Positions 18,362 to 26,482 of a stretch of DNA of 64,000 nucleotides are shown here, one piece after another. The position numbers and the translations under genes were made by a program. The notes below the pieces were generated by a model that saw only the letters and a program-made list of their open reading frames with translations, was not told the origin of the DNA and ran no database searches. Positions within the stretch are counted from its first letter, which is position 1. Each line of letters opens with the position of its first letter. Source of the stretch: Deminuibacter soli (GTDB lineage: Bacteria; Bacteroidota; Bacteroidia; Chitinophagales; Chitinophagaceae); contig NZ_QTJU01000011.1 in the NCBI RefSeq assembly GCF_003412455.1, positions 1-64,000 of the forward strand. Reading direction: 5' to 3'.

Positions 18362-19276
18362 TTACAAAACGTAATATTTTTCTGTAGCCGGCAGCTCGGG
18401 CAGTGTTACCTGCTGGTCGCGCAGCAATTGTTTCAGATCCTTTTCAATACCGCGTGCAATCGTGGTTACCGGTGTATCTGTAGGCTTGTTTTCAAACGGA
18501 TCCTGCAGGTGAATCGCCATTTTTTCAATGAGCAGGAACGAAGCTGCAATCATGGTTACCATGGGAATGGTTACATAGCCAAACACTTCCAGGAAGCCAA
18601 ACGGCAGCAGCACAATAAAGAACAACATCGCAAAATGAATGTACATGCTGTACGTGGCCGGGAACACGGTATTCTTAATGCGTTCGCTTTTACCCATCGA
18701 ATCACACAGCCTTGTTAACGTACTGTCCAGCGCCACCTGCTGGTATTCGTTCACCCAGCCGTTCTGCAGCAACGCTACCAGGTCGCGGCCATGCAGGTCG
18801 AGTATCGCCGAAGGCTTGTTATCGTAGTGTTTCAGGTGCTCCAGTTCTTTTTTCGATAGCAGCCTGTCTAACCCCTGTAACGCATCTTTCCTGCGCAGTG
18901 ATTGCCCCAGGCTGTAACACCAGGCTATCTGCCGGTGGATGAATTTCCTGCGCCACACTTCCACTGGCTCTTCCACATTACCATTGCCGGTAAAACTCAA
19001 CAACTGGCGGGTAAGCGTGCGCGAATCGTTCACGATAGCGCCCCAGATAATGCGCGCTTCCCACCAACGGTCGTACGACTGGTTACTGCGGAAGGCCAGC
19101 AGCAGTGAGAGCACTGTACCCAATATCATGGGCACAGCCAGGGGAATGGTAAAGTGTTTGATGTGATAATCCTCGTATAAAAAAGCGATAATGCCTGTAT
19201 ACACCAGGATGATCAGCAGCTCGTAACGTATTTTACCGAGCACATATTTCCATGGAATTCTTTCTTTCAGCAGCAT
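18362..19276 (-). CDS. Bestrophin family (UPF0187) chloride channel-like protein
   Basis: This is a predicted inner-membrane anion channel of the bestrophin/RFP-TM family. The 304-residue product shows the pattern of bacterial members: PWKYVLGKIRYELLIILVYT at the start, then FRSNQSYDRWWEARIIWG with the typical SYDRWWEAR, and a C-terminal amphipathic part with DPFENKPTDTP. It lies 34 bases downstream of the UspA-like gene on the same strand, so the two are probably co-transcribed. Confidence 0.9.
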   Translation of the reverse strand: MLLKERIPWKYVLGKIRYELLIILVYTGIIAFLYEDYHIKHFTIPLAVPMILGTVLSLLLAFRSNQSYDRWWEARIIWGAIVNDSRTLTRQLLSFTGNGNVEEPVEVWRRKFIHRQIAWCYSLGQSLRRKDALQGLDRLLSKKELEHLKHYDNKPSAILDLHGRDLVALLQNGWVNEYQQVALDSTLTRLCDSMGKSERIKNTVFPATYSMYIHFAMLFFIVLLPFGFLEVFGYVTIPMVTMIAASFLLIEKMAIHLQDPFENKPTDTPVTTIARGIEKDLKQLLRDQQVTLPELPATEKYYVL

Positions 19277-19310
19277 AACTACTCCTTTTCTTTATTTCGT
19301 GTTCAATGAA

Positions 19311-19790
19311 TTAGCCGGCCAGCAGCAAATCGGCCAGCAATACTTTTTCTTTTGCGGCTGCGGTTTTTACAGGCAGTTCCAACACCGGTACGCGGCATTT
19401 TTTCAGCAATGCAGCCAGGTCAACGCTTTGCGGATCGGCCATAGGTTTCAGACCATCCGAAGGCAACACCACCAGCCCGATATCGTTTGCGTCCAAAAAA
19501 TGCTGCACTACCCTGCGGTTGTTGCCATACACAAACTGCACTGTTAATTGCTCCAGTACTGATGCATATTTGTTTTCTATGATTTGACAGGCATTGGCAA
19601 ATGCCGGGGTTACCATTTCGTTGTGTTCGTTGCGTTTACCCAGGAACAGCAGGTCGAGAATACCTGTAGGCATTTCCATGCCATGCAGTAACGTAATGTG
19701 TAACCGGCTGCCGGGAAAATGCGCTGCCACCTCGCCCACCAGCTGCAGCGAGCCAATGGTAAAATCTGTTGGTATTACAATGCGTTTCAT
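19311..19790 (-). CDS. UspA-like universal stress protein
   Basis: The 159-residue product starts with MKRIVIPTDFTIGSLQLVGE. This is the first strand and helix of the UspA fold with its early aspartate. Near the end it has a strand-turn reading CRVPVLELPV, also usual in UspA proteins. The G-x2-G-x9-G nucleotide motif is not clear, so ATP binding is uncertain. It lies between the histidine kinase and bestrophin genes on the same strand. Confidence 0.65.
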   Translation of the reverse strand: MKRIVIPTDFTIGSLQLVGEVAAHFPGSRLHITLLHGMEMPTGILDLLFLGKRNEHNEMVTPAFANACQIIENKYASVLEQLTVQFVYGNNRRVVQHFLDANDIGLVVLPSDGLKPMADPQSVDLAALLKKCRVPVLELPVKTAAAKEKVLLADLLLAG

Positions 19791-19885
19791 CCTGTTTCTA
19801 TTTTAGAATACAAGTTTCCGGCGCACTTATTAGAATGGCTTTAGAGAGAGATTAGAAAGAGATTAGAATGTAGTTTTTCTGTTCC

Positions 19886-21238
19886 TCATGCAATAGGCAG
19901 GGTAACCTGCACAATGGTGCCCTGGTTTTCTACCGAGCTTACAGCTATATCGCCGTGATGCATGCGTAAAATGTTGCGGGTAAGCGGCAAACCAATACCA
20001 TAACCCTTGAATGACAATGAATTAGATGCCCTGAAAAACGGATCAAAAATAAACCGCAATTCTTTTTCAGGAATACCGATGCCCTGGTCTTTTACAATGA
20101 TGAGGATATTTTCACGCGTGGCCGTGAGCGCCAGCATTACAGGCTTGCCGCTGCCGGAGTATTTGCAGCCGTTGAGCACGATATTGCTGATGGCCAGGTT
20201 CAGCAACTGGTGGTTGCCCACTGTGGTTAATTTGGTATCATCTTCCGGCATCAGGCTGTAATCAATATGCAGGCGGTTGGGATAAATTTTGTGTACGGCC
20301 TCCTGCACCGAAAGTAGCAGTTCATCTACCCTTACCGGTTCAAGCTGCAGTTTCTGGCCATTAAAGCCGGTTTGCGCCAGGCTTAACAGCGAGGTGGTAA
20401 TGTGGTTCAGGCGCTCGGCTTCTTTCAGAATAATGCCCAAAGCTGCCCTGTACTGCGCTTCATCGCGCGATTTGGCAAGGGCCAGCTCTGTTTCGCCGAT
20501 AATGGCTGTCAGGGGCGTTCGCAGCTCGTGCGAGGCATTGCTCACAAAATTGCGCTGCGTATCAAAAGAAGTCTCCAGGCGGTTAAGCATGTCGTTAAAA
20601 GTCTCGGCCAGCGCACATATTTCGTCGCGGTTGCGATTGTCTGTTTCCAGGCGCAGGTGCAGGTTGTGCGTGTTAATATCATTTACCTGGCGGCTGATAT
20701 TCCGTATCGGCTTCAGTACCTCGTTCGAAAACAGCCAGCCTACCGAGGCAGCGGCGATAATGGCTACGCCCAATCCCGTGAGCAGGATATTGCGCAGGTT
20801 GCTCAGCTGCTGGCTGCTGTATTCATTTTTGGCTGCAATCACCACCATGTGCGTGGGATTTTTCTCGGGATACAGCAGGGAAGCATAAAACAGGTCGCCC
20901 TTGCGGTAAAATGCCTTTTCCTCAGCAAGGGTTTGTTTGTATAACTGCTGCGGAAACTGCAGGGAGTGTTTGGTTAAGCTGTCAAGTGCCACAATGTATT
21001 CCTGCTCTGCCGGCAGGCGTTCGAGGTGCTCTTTCCTTATTTCGTTGTACAGCGACACATTGTTTACATCGCTGTCGAGATTGGCTTTGGCGGCTATAAT
21101 GGCGCGTATTTCGAGACGTTTATAAAAGTCGCGGAAAGAGTAACGATTGGCGAAATAGTATACAGCCCCGCTCAGCAGCAGGATAATGGCAACTGCCAGC
21201 AGGGTAAACAGCAGGGTTATTTTAATTTGAATCTTCAT
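19886..21238 (-). CDS. Sensor histidine kinase
   Basis: This is a membrane sensor kinase. The 450-residue product has a transmembrane helix at about residues 7-29, a periplasmic domain of about 120 residues, and a second helix at about 150-171. A HAMP linker, a HisKA dimerisation domain with SHELRTPLTAI (phospho-histidine 237) and an ATPase domain with DQGIGIPE and GYGIGLPLTRNI follow. The layout is that of heavy-metal or envelope sensors of the CusS type, but the signal is unknown. Its start overlaps the end of the regulator gene by 17 bases, so the two are translationally coupled. Confidence 0.92.
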   Translation of the reverse strand: MKIQIKITLLFTLLAVAIILLLSGAVYYFANRYSFRDFYKRLEIRAIIAAKANLDSDVNNVSLYNEIRKEHLERLPAEQEYIVALDSLTKHSLQFPQQLYKQTLAEEKAFYRKGDLFYASLLYPEKNPTHMVVIAAKNEYSSQQLSNLRNILLTGLGVAIIAAASVGWLFSNEVLKPIRNISRQVNDINTHNLHLRLETDNRNRDEICALAETFNDMLNRLETSFDTQRNFVSNASHELRTPLTAIIGETELALAKSRDEAQYRAALGIILKEAERLNHITTSLLSLAQTGFNGQKLQLEPVRVDELLLSVQEAVHKIYPNRLHIDYSLMPEDDTKLTTVGNHQLLNLAISNIVLNGCKYSGSGKPVMLALTATRENILIIVKDQGIGIPEKELRFIFDPFFRASNSLSFKGYGIGLPLTRNILRMHHGDIAVSSVENQGTIVQVTLPIA

Positions 21239-21923
21239 GATCGTATACCTCTTTCAGTACATAGCCCATGCCTACCACGGTGTGTATTAGTTTGGGACTG
21301 AAATGCTTGTCAATTTTACGGCGCAGATAATTCACGTATACATCCACCACATTGGTGCCCATGTCAAAATTTACATCCCACACATTTTCGAGGATTTCCA
21401 TGCGGTTGAGCACACGCTTTTTGTTTTGCAGCAGGTATACCAGCAGGCGGAATTCAGTGGCGGTGAGGGTGATGGAACGGCCATTGCGCTGTACGGTTTT
21501 GCCATCGAGATCAACCTGCAGGTCTGCCAGTTGCAGCATATTGGCAGCTGGTGTGCCCGGCTGTCCGCTTCTGCGTGCAAGTGAGCGGATGCGGGCCAGC
21601 AGTTCAGCCAGCTTAAAGGGCTTTACCAGGTAATCATCGGCCCCGCTATCGAGCCCGTTCACCACATTTTCTGTAGCGCTAAGGGCGGTGAGCATGAGCA
21701 CCGGTGTTTGTGTGTTTTGTGTGCGGAAACTGCGGCACAGTTCTATGCCATTGATGCCGGGAAGCATTACATCGAGCAGCAGCAGGTCAAAAGTATGTGC
21801 CAGCGCCATTTGAAGGCCGGTGTTGCCATCCATGGCCAGCGCTACCTGGTGACCGGCTTCGAGCAGGCCACGCTGAATAAAGGAGGCAACAGCAGATTCG
21901 TCTTCAACCAGCAGGATGTTCAT
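21222..21923 (-). CDS. OmpR/PhoB-type response regulator
   Basis: The 233-residue product has a receiver domain with acidic pocket EDE (residues 7-9), phospho-acceptor aspartate 51 (LLLLDVMLPGING) and lysine 101 (YLVKPFKLAEL). A winged-helix DNA-binding domain ending with YVNYLRRKIDKHFSPKLIHT follows. The chosen ATG begins MNILLVEDES; eight more codons are open upstream but are not family-like. It overlaps the partner kinase gene. The UspA-like and bestrophin genes follow and are plausible targets. Confidence 0.93.
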   Translation of the reverse strand: MNILLVEDESAVASFIQRGLLEAGHQVALAMDGNTGLQMALAHTFDLLLLDVMLPGINGIELCRSFRTQNTQTPVLMLTALSATENVVNGLDSGADDYLVKPFKLAELLARIRSLARRSGQPGTPAANMLQLADLQVDLDGKTVQRNGRSITLTATEFRLLVYLLQNKKRVLNRMEILENVWDVNFDMGTNVVDVYVNYLRRKIDKHFSPKLIHTVVGMGYVLKEVYDHEDSN

Positions 21924-22048
21924 AGGCAACCAAATTAAGCAGCGCATTGCAAAGTTGGCGCGGTTGGGTAGCGAAAGGCGCTTTTATGTTAAAAGTTTAA
22001 CGTTTACTGTTAATGCGGCTCCACCTTCCTGCGCGCTTCTCCGGACAT

Positions 22049-22077
22049 AACAAAACAGCCCCGGAAACGGGGCTGTT
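22049..22077 (-). terminator. Terminator of rpsL-rpsG
   Basis: AACAGCCCCG pairs perfectly with CGGGGCTGTT over ten bases around a four-base loop. On the minus strand a short T-rich stretch (TTTTGTTAT) follows. It lies about 35 bases past the rpsG stop, so rpsL-rpsG is a separate two-gene transcript. Confidence 0.8.
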
Positions 22078-22111
22078 GGCAATATAGTAAAGTTGTAAGA
22101 CCTTATAGGAC

Positions 22112-22579
22112 TTAGATTCTGAAGTGAGAGAACGCTTTGTTGGCTTCAGCCATACGGTGCGTATCTTCTTTCTTTTTGAAGGCAGCGCCTTCACCTTTGC
22201 TGGCTGCGATGATTTCGTTTGCCAGTTTGTCGGCCATTGTACGACCATTTCTTTCACGGCTGTAACGGATCAACCATTTCATGCTCAGTGAAATTTTACG
22301 GTCAGGACGAACTTCTGTAGGGATCTGGAAGGTAGCACCACCGATACGACGGCTGCGTACTTCTACGGCAGGTGTAACGTTGTTTAATGCTTTTTTCCAG
22401 ATTTCATAACCATCTTCGTTAGTGATTTTGCTCACTTTGTCAATTGCGTCGTAGAAGATGATGATAGCAGCACTTTTTTTACCGTCCCACATTAAGTTGT
22501 TCACAAAACGGGTAACTGCTTTATCGTTGAAACGACCATCGGGAGCCAATGGAAGCTTTTTTGCTTGTGCTTTACGCAT
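22112..22579 (-). CDS. rpsG: 30S ribosomal protein S7
   Basis: S7 nucleates the small-subunit head. The 155-residue product has [20 protein letters not shown] and the typical [20 protein letters not shown]. The C-terminus reads [11 protein letters not shown]. It follows rpsL on the minus strand with a spacer of about 110 bases. Confidence 0.97.
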   Translation of the reverse strand: MRKAQAKKLPLAPDGRFNDKAVTRFVNNLMWDGKKSAAIIIFYDAIDKVSKITNEDGYEIWKKALNNVTPAVEVRSRRIGGATFQIPTEVRPDRKISLSMKWLIRYSRERNGRTMADKLANEIIAASKGEGAAFKKKEDTHRMAEANKAFSHFRI

Positions 22580-22692
22580 TGTATTCTTGCATTAAAGATT
22601 TTATAGTAAAGATCCTTTATGCTGCCGCTTTGCGGGCGAACCCGCTTTCATCCGTAACACTACAAATGAAATAAACAGGCAGTATTAACGGA

Positions 22693-23073
22693 CTATTTTT
22701 TCGGTTTTTCTTTTTTAGTACCGTATTTAGAACGGCTCTTTTTACGATCTTTCACACCAGCGGTATCCAGGCTACCACGAACGATATGATAACGTACACC
22801 GGGTAAGTCTTTAACACGACCACCACGGATTAACACGATTGAGTGTTCCTGCAGGTTGTGACCTTCACCAGGGATATAAGCGATAACTTCCACTTTGTTT
22901 GTCAAACGCACTTTGGCAACTTTACGCAAAGCTGAGTTAGGCTTTTTAGGAGTAGTTGTATACACCCTTGTACAAACGCCGCGACGTTGCGGACAAGCAT
23001 CCAAAGCCCTTGATTTGCTTTTTGCCTTGATGATCTCACGACCTTTTCTTACTAATTGCTGTATTGTAGGCAT
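22693..23073 (-). CDS. rpsL: 30S ribosomal protein S12
   Basis: S12 takes part in decoding in the A site. The 126-residue product begins [20 protein letters not shown]. It has the two loops that contact decoding [22 protein letters not shown] and [17 protein letters not shown]. The lysines at which streptomycin-resistance changes occur in other bacteria are both present in wild-type form. Upstream codons in the same frame are not part of the family. A good promoter lies about 30 bases before the start. Confidence 0.97.
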   Translation of the reverse strand: MPTIQQLVRKGREIIKAKSKSRALDACPQRRGVCTRVYTTTPKKPNSALRKVAKVRLTNKVEVIAYIPGEGHNLQEHSIVLIRGGRVKDLPGVRYHIVRGSLDTAGVKDRKKSRSKYGTKKEKPKK

Positions 23074-23100
23074 TATGAACCGATTAAAATTTTGGGACGG

Positions 23101-23132
23101 CAAAGGTAGCACTGGCTGCAACAAATTCCAAA
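23101..23132 (-). promoter_or_regulatory. Promoter of rpsL-rpsG
   Basis: On the minus strand TTTG is followed after 20 bases by TACCTTTG. This is a full match to the Bacteroidota housekeeping promoter. The box ends about 30 bases before the rpsL start and is followed by GCCG, as at fusA and rplX. Confidence 0.7.
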
Positions 23133-23271
23133 AAAATATAAAAAAACCTGTCTTTTCCTGAAAAATTTAATGTCTGCCGGTTTATCAACCAACACTTTGC
23201 GCGAATGTTCAAAAATAAGTTTTCTTCCGGGATTTATCCCCGATTTTATATAATGATCTGTTTTTCAATCT

Positions 23272-23306
23272 AAAAAGTATCCCGCGGGCGAACGCCCGCG
23301 GGATAC
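23272..23306 (-). terminator. Terminator after the OmpA/PD40 gene
   Basis: GTATCCCGCGGGCG and CGCCCGCGGGATAC form a near-perfect palindrome of 30 bases. On the minus strand a run of five T follows. A second hairpin, ATTGCCGG/CCGGCAAT, lies between it and the gene (23315-23333). It should end the adhesin-PorP-OmpA transcript. Confidence 0.85.
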
Positions 23307-23338
23307 TTGCAGGTATTGCCGGCGCCCGGCAATTATTT

Positions 23339-25390
23339 TTAATAATGCAGCACTTTTAGCTCGGTTCGCCTGTTCAGGGCCCTTCCGTCGGGGTTGTCGG
23401 CACCATTCGGTTTGGTATTGGGCGCTATGGGGCAGCACTCGCCAAATCCCTTGCTGTGAATACGGGCTTCCTCTATTTTGGCTGTTTTAACCAGGTAATC
23501 CACGCACGACTGTGCCCTGGCGGCAGACAGTTTCAGGTTGTACTGGTCGGTTCCCTTGCTGTCGGTATGGGCACTCATTTCAATTTCCATATTGGGATAC
23601 ATGCGCATTACAGCAGCCAGGGTATCAAGCACCGGGTACGATTCGGGCCGCAGGGTGGATTTATTAAAATCATAGAAGATATTTTTCATTACCACCGGCC
23701 GGTTAACCGGGTAAGGCTTGGCGGTATCTTCATGATTCAGGCATAAAGTGGGGCTGATCAGCGTATCCATTCCCAACTCTTCCCCCGGATTGGTCAGCAT
23801 TACATAACCGGTAAGATAGTGGTTTTTGGTAGCCACTACCTTCAGTGGCCGCACATCTTCCAGCTCGAAAGTGTAGCTGCCGGTTGCATCGATGCTCTGG
23901 GTATAAATGATCTTGTTCTGCACGGTATCTACCACGTTAACGCTCGCGCCTACCAGCGGTGCCTGGGTAGCACAGTCCAACACTTTGCCGCTCACTTCGC
24001 GGTTAGGCCTGCGCAGGTTAAACAATTCGAGACAGCACACCGAACTCCTGTCTGAGCTGAAATAGGCGTCTTTCAGCAGGTATTTGGTATCGTGGCTGGT
24101 GAAATAAATATCGTCTTTGGTGGAATTTACGGGGAAACCGAGATTTCTGGGTTCTTCCCAGGAAGAGAAATCGCCTTTACTGGCAAACAGATCGTACCCG
24201 CCCATACCTACCCTTCCATTGCTGGAGAAGACCAGGGTTTGGGTACCCTCGTGATAGTAGGGTGCATTTTCATCATCCCGGGTATTGATGGTTGTGCCCA
24301 TATTAACCGGCGCGCCGGGATTGCCCGATGCGTCGAGGGTACAGTACCATAAATCATATTTGCCGGCGCCCCCGGGCCTGTCAGAGGCAAATATGAGGTA
24401 CTTGCCATCTGAGGTAACAAAGGGCTGTTCTGTGCTGTAGCCCTGTACATTGATCAGGGCGCTGAGTTTTTCAGGCTCAGCCCATTCGGTACCGTTCCAG
24501 GTGCTGCTGTACAGGGCGCCGATGTTACGGCCATCCTGCGTTACCCAGCGGGTGAGGAACATTTTTTTACCGTCGTACGAAAGGGTCGCTACACCCTGCT
24601 GCGTTTCGCGGGTGTCTTTCACTTTTACCTTTTCTACAGTACCCATAATGGTATCGCGAACAATCAGTGTTTTATACAGGGAATTAACATAGGGATTTTT
24701 ATTGGCGCCCTTCACTTTTGCGCTGTCGGGCCGCGACGAAGTAAACATGAGCGTAGTGTTATTGGCCCAGATGGGTGCATAGTTGGCGCCACCCTGGTTA
24801 ATAAAACTGTTCAGCCTGCGCATCTTGTATTTATTCTTGCTTTTGCTGGCAAACTGTTCCTGGATAAACCGGCAGTTGGCCAGTTCTTTCCGGGCTTTGT
24901 CGGCGTAGTCATCGTTTTGCTTGTATTCTGTTAAAAAACGGTTCAGTTCTTTTTCGGCTTCTGCATATTTGGTATCGGCACGCAGGCATACCCCGTACCA
25001 GTACCTGGCCAGCGGCACACCGGTTGAATCGCGTTTCAGTGCTTCTTCATACCAGTGACCTGCGCTGCTGAAATCGTTGTACAGGCGGTAGGATTCTGCA
25101 AGACGGTAAATAACAGCTGTATTGTCGCCTATTTCTTTTTTGGAAGTAGGCTTCGCTTTTTTCTGGTGAAAGGTATAGGGCAGAAATTGCGAGCTCCCAA
25201 GGTTAATCTGCCTTGCAGTAAGGTATTTTTCATAATACTGTGCAGCAGTATAGTAATCGCCTTTTTCAAAATAGATGTCGGCTGTGCGCTTAAAATCCAC
25301 CACGTACTGCGCGCTTGCGGGCAGTACGCAACCAATAAGCAATGCGAGCATCAGATACTGGACTGTTGGTTTCAATTTTATAGGTTTCAT
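23339..25390 (-). CDS. OmpA-family protein with TPR, PD40 and carboxypeptidase-regulatory-like domains (PorE-like)
   Basis: This is a predicted outer-membrane-associated, peptidoglycan-binding protein of 683 residues. The chosen start begins MKPIKLKPTVQYL; upstream codons are not signal-like. The signal segment contains LIGC, a possible lipobox, followed by ASAQ, so it may be a lipoprotein or be cut by signal peptidase I. Then come TPR-like helices (about 30-190), PD40/WD40-like beta-propeller repeats (about 210-480, such as KYLIFASDRPGGAGKYDLWY), a short CarboxypepD_reg-like domain (GKVLDCATQAPLVGASVNV), and a C-terminal OmpA domain (HTDSKG, NLKLSAARAQSCVDYLV). This order matches PorE of the type IX secretion system. 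It lies downstream of a PorP/SprF gene and the adhesin, so it may anchor that system to the cell wall. Confidence 0.87.
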   Translation of the reverse strand: MKPIKLKPTVQYLMLALLIGCVLPASAQYVVDFKRTADIYFEKGDYYTAAQYYEKYLTARQINLGSSQFLPYTFHQKKAKPTSKKEIGDNTAVIYRLAESYRLYNDFSSAGHWYEEALKRDSTGVPLARYWYGVCLRADTKYAEAEKELNRFLTEYKQNDDYADKARKELANCRFIQEQFASKSKNKYKMRRLNSFINQGGANYAPIWANNTTLMFTSSRPDSAKVKGANKNPYVNSLYKTLIVRDTIMGTVEKVKVKDTRETQQGVATLSYDGKKMFLTRWVTQDGRNIGALYSSTWNGTEWAEPEKLSALINVQGYSTEQPFVTSDGKYLIFASDRPGGAGKYDLWYCTLDASGNPGAPVNMGTTINTRDDENAPYYHEGTQTLVFSSNGRVGMGGYDLFASKGDFSSWEEPRNLGFPVNSTKDDIYFTSHDTKYLLKDAYFSSDRSSVCCLELFNLRRPNREVSGKVLDCATQAPLVGASVNVVDTVQNKIIYTQSIDATGSYTFELEDVRPLKVVATKNHYLTGYVMLTNPGEELGMDTLISPTLCLNHEDTAKPYPVNRPVVMKNIFYDFNKSTLRPESYPVLDTLAAVMRMYPNMEIEMSAHTDSKGTDQYNLKLSAARAQSCVDYLVKTAKIEEARIHSKGFGECCPIAPNTKPNGADNPDGRALNRRTELKVLHY

Positions 25391-25464
25391 ATGTGTACAT
25401 TCAGTAAAGCGGCCTGTGGTTGAATACATAACGCGGCGCAGCTGCCTGCCGTAACAGCAATGGG

Positions 25465-26478
25465 CTACAGGCGCGGGCATACAAAGTTTTCCTGCGGAAA
25501 CTGCCTGGGTTTGCGGCCGATGAAAGAAATCGATATTTCAAACGAGTGGGTAGAACCTGCCAGCGAACCAAGTTTGGTAGTGCTGATATCATAGTTCATG
25601 CCCAGCTGCAGGTTCTGGTAACGAAAGCCCACATACGGCGCCACTGCATCGTGAAAACGCACATCGCAGCCGAGGAACAGATCGGTAAATGTATTGGCCT
25701 TGATAGCACTGTACAAACCTACAGATGAGGCATCTGCACCACCCTGGCGCATGTACAGGAAGTTGGGCGACAGGCTGATATTGTCAGACACTGCGATACG
25801 CAAGCCGCCATGTATATCCCAGCGGATGGGTAGTTTTTGTTTCTCTTTACTTTCAGACAGGAACGGATCATCAGGGCGTGTTAAATGAAAAGCAGAGCCA
25901 CCGATATAGGCATTGACCTTTTTGTTGGGGTCGCCATCATAAAACACTGCACCCGCACCTGCATCAAAATGCGAATAATTGGAATTGGTGATCACCTCGC
26001 TGGTGGGGTTATTGGGATTGTACCCTGTTACCGGGTTCCATTGGTCACCAAACTGCAGCTTGGAAGGATCGATACGCCTGTTCAGCAAACCGGCCTGTAT
26101 ACCCAGCGACAAACGCTGGTAACCCTGCGAGCCGAAGCGGATACCGGTGTAAGCAAAACTTGCATAGGCGTTCAGGTAATTGTAACCGCCGTTACCTGCA
26201 GTCTGGTTCATGATATTCAAACCGAGGTTCATGTTTTTATCAGTGGCAAACTCACCTGAAGCACCTACTGATGAATAGCCGCTGCCGATATTACTCCATT
26301 GGTTACGGTAGTTGGCCGATACCCTGTAGTCACCATCCATAACGCCTGCCAGCGCCGGGTTTAACCACAACGGGTAGGCAAAGTATTGCGTAAAATGCGG
26401 GTCAACCTGGGCACTCACGTGGGAAGCTGACAGGATACAGCACAATGACAGTATCCAGGATGTTGCAATTTTTTTCAT
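25465..26478 (-). CDS. PorP/SprF family type IX secretion membrane protein
   Basis: The 337-residue product has a signal peptide (cut likely after HVSA) and then the family hallmark DPHFTQYFAYPLWLNPALAG, followed by alternating beta-strand patterns and a conserved end. PorP/SprF proteins are outer-membrane partners of T9SS; SprF of Flavobacterium johnsoniae is needed to deliver SprB to the surface. The gene lies four bases downstream of the giant adhesin stop, so it is almost certainly co-transcribed and probably serves it. This pairing is characteristic of substrates with a type B sorting signal. Confidence 0.92.
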   Translation of the reverse strand: MKKIATSWILSLCCILSASHVSAQVDPHFTQYFAYPLWLNPALAGVMDGDYRVSANYRNQWSNIGSGYSSVGASGEFATDKNMNLGLNIMNQTAGNGGYNYLNAYASFAYTGIRFGSQGYQRLSLGIQAGLLNRRIDPSKLQFGDQWNPVTGYNPNNPTSEVITNSNYSHFDAGAGAVFYDGDPNKKVNAYIGGSAFHLTRPDDPFLSESKEKQKLPIRWDIHGGLRIAVSDNISLSPNFLYMRQGGADASSVGLYSAIKANTFTDLFLGCDVRFHDAVAPYVGFRYQNLQLGMNYDISTTKLGSLAGSTHSFEISISFIGRKPRQFPQENFVCPRL

Positions 26479-26482
26479 AGTA

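Noticed and set aside
23315-23333. ATTGCCGG/CCGGCAAT hairpin as a member of the tetraloop family
   Set aside because: The stem words agree, but the loop is only three bases (CGC) and the GTG/CAC closing part is missing.
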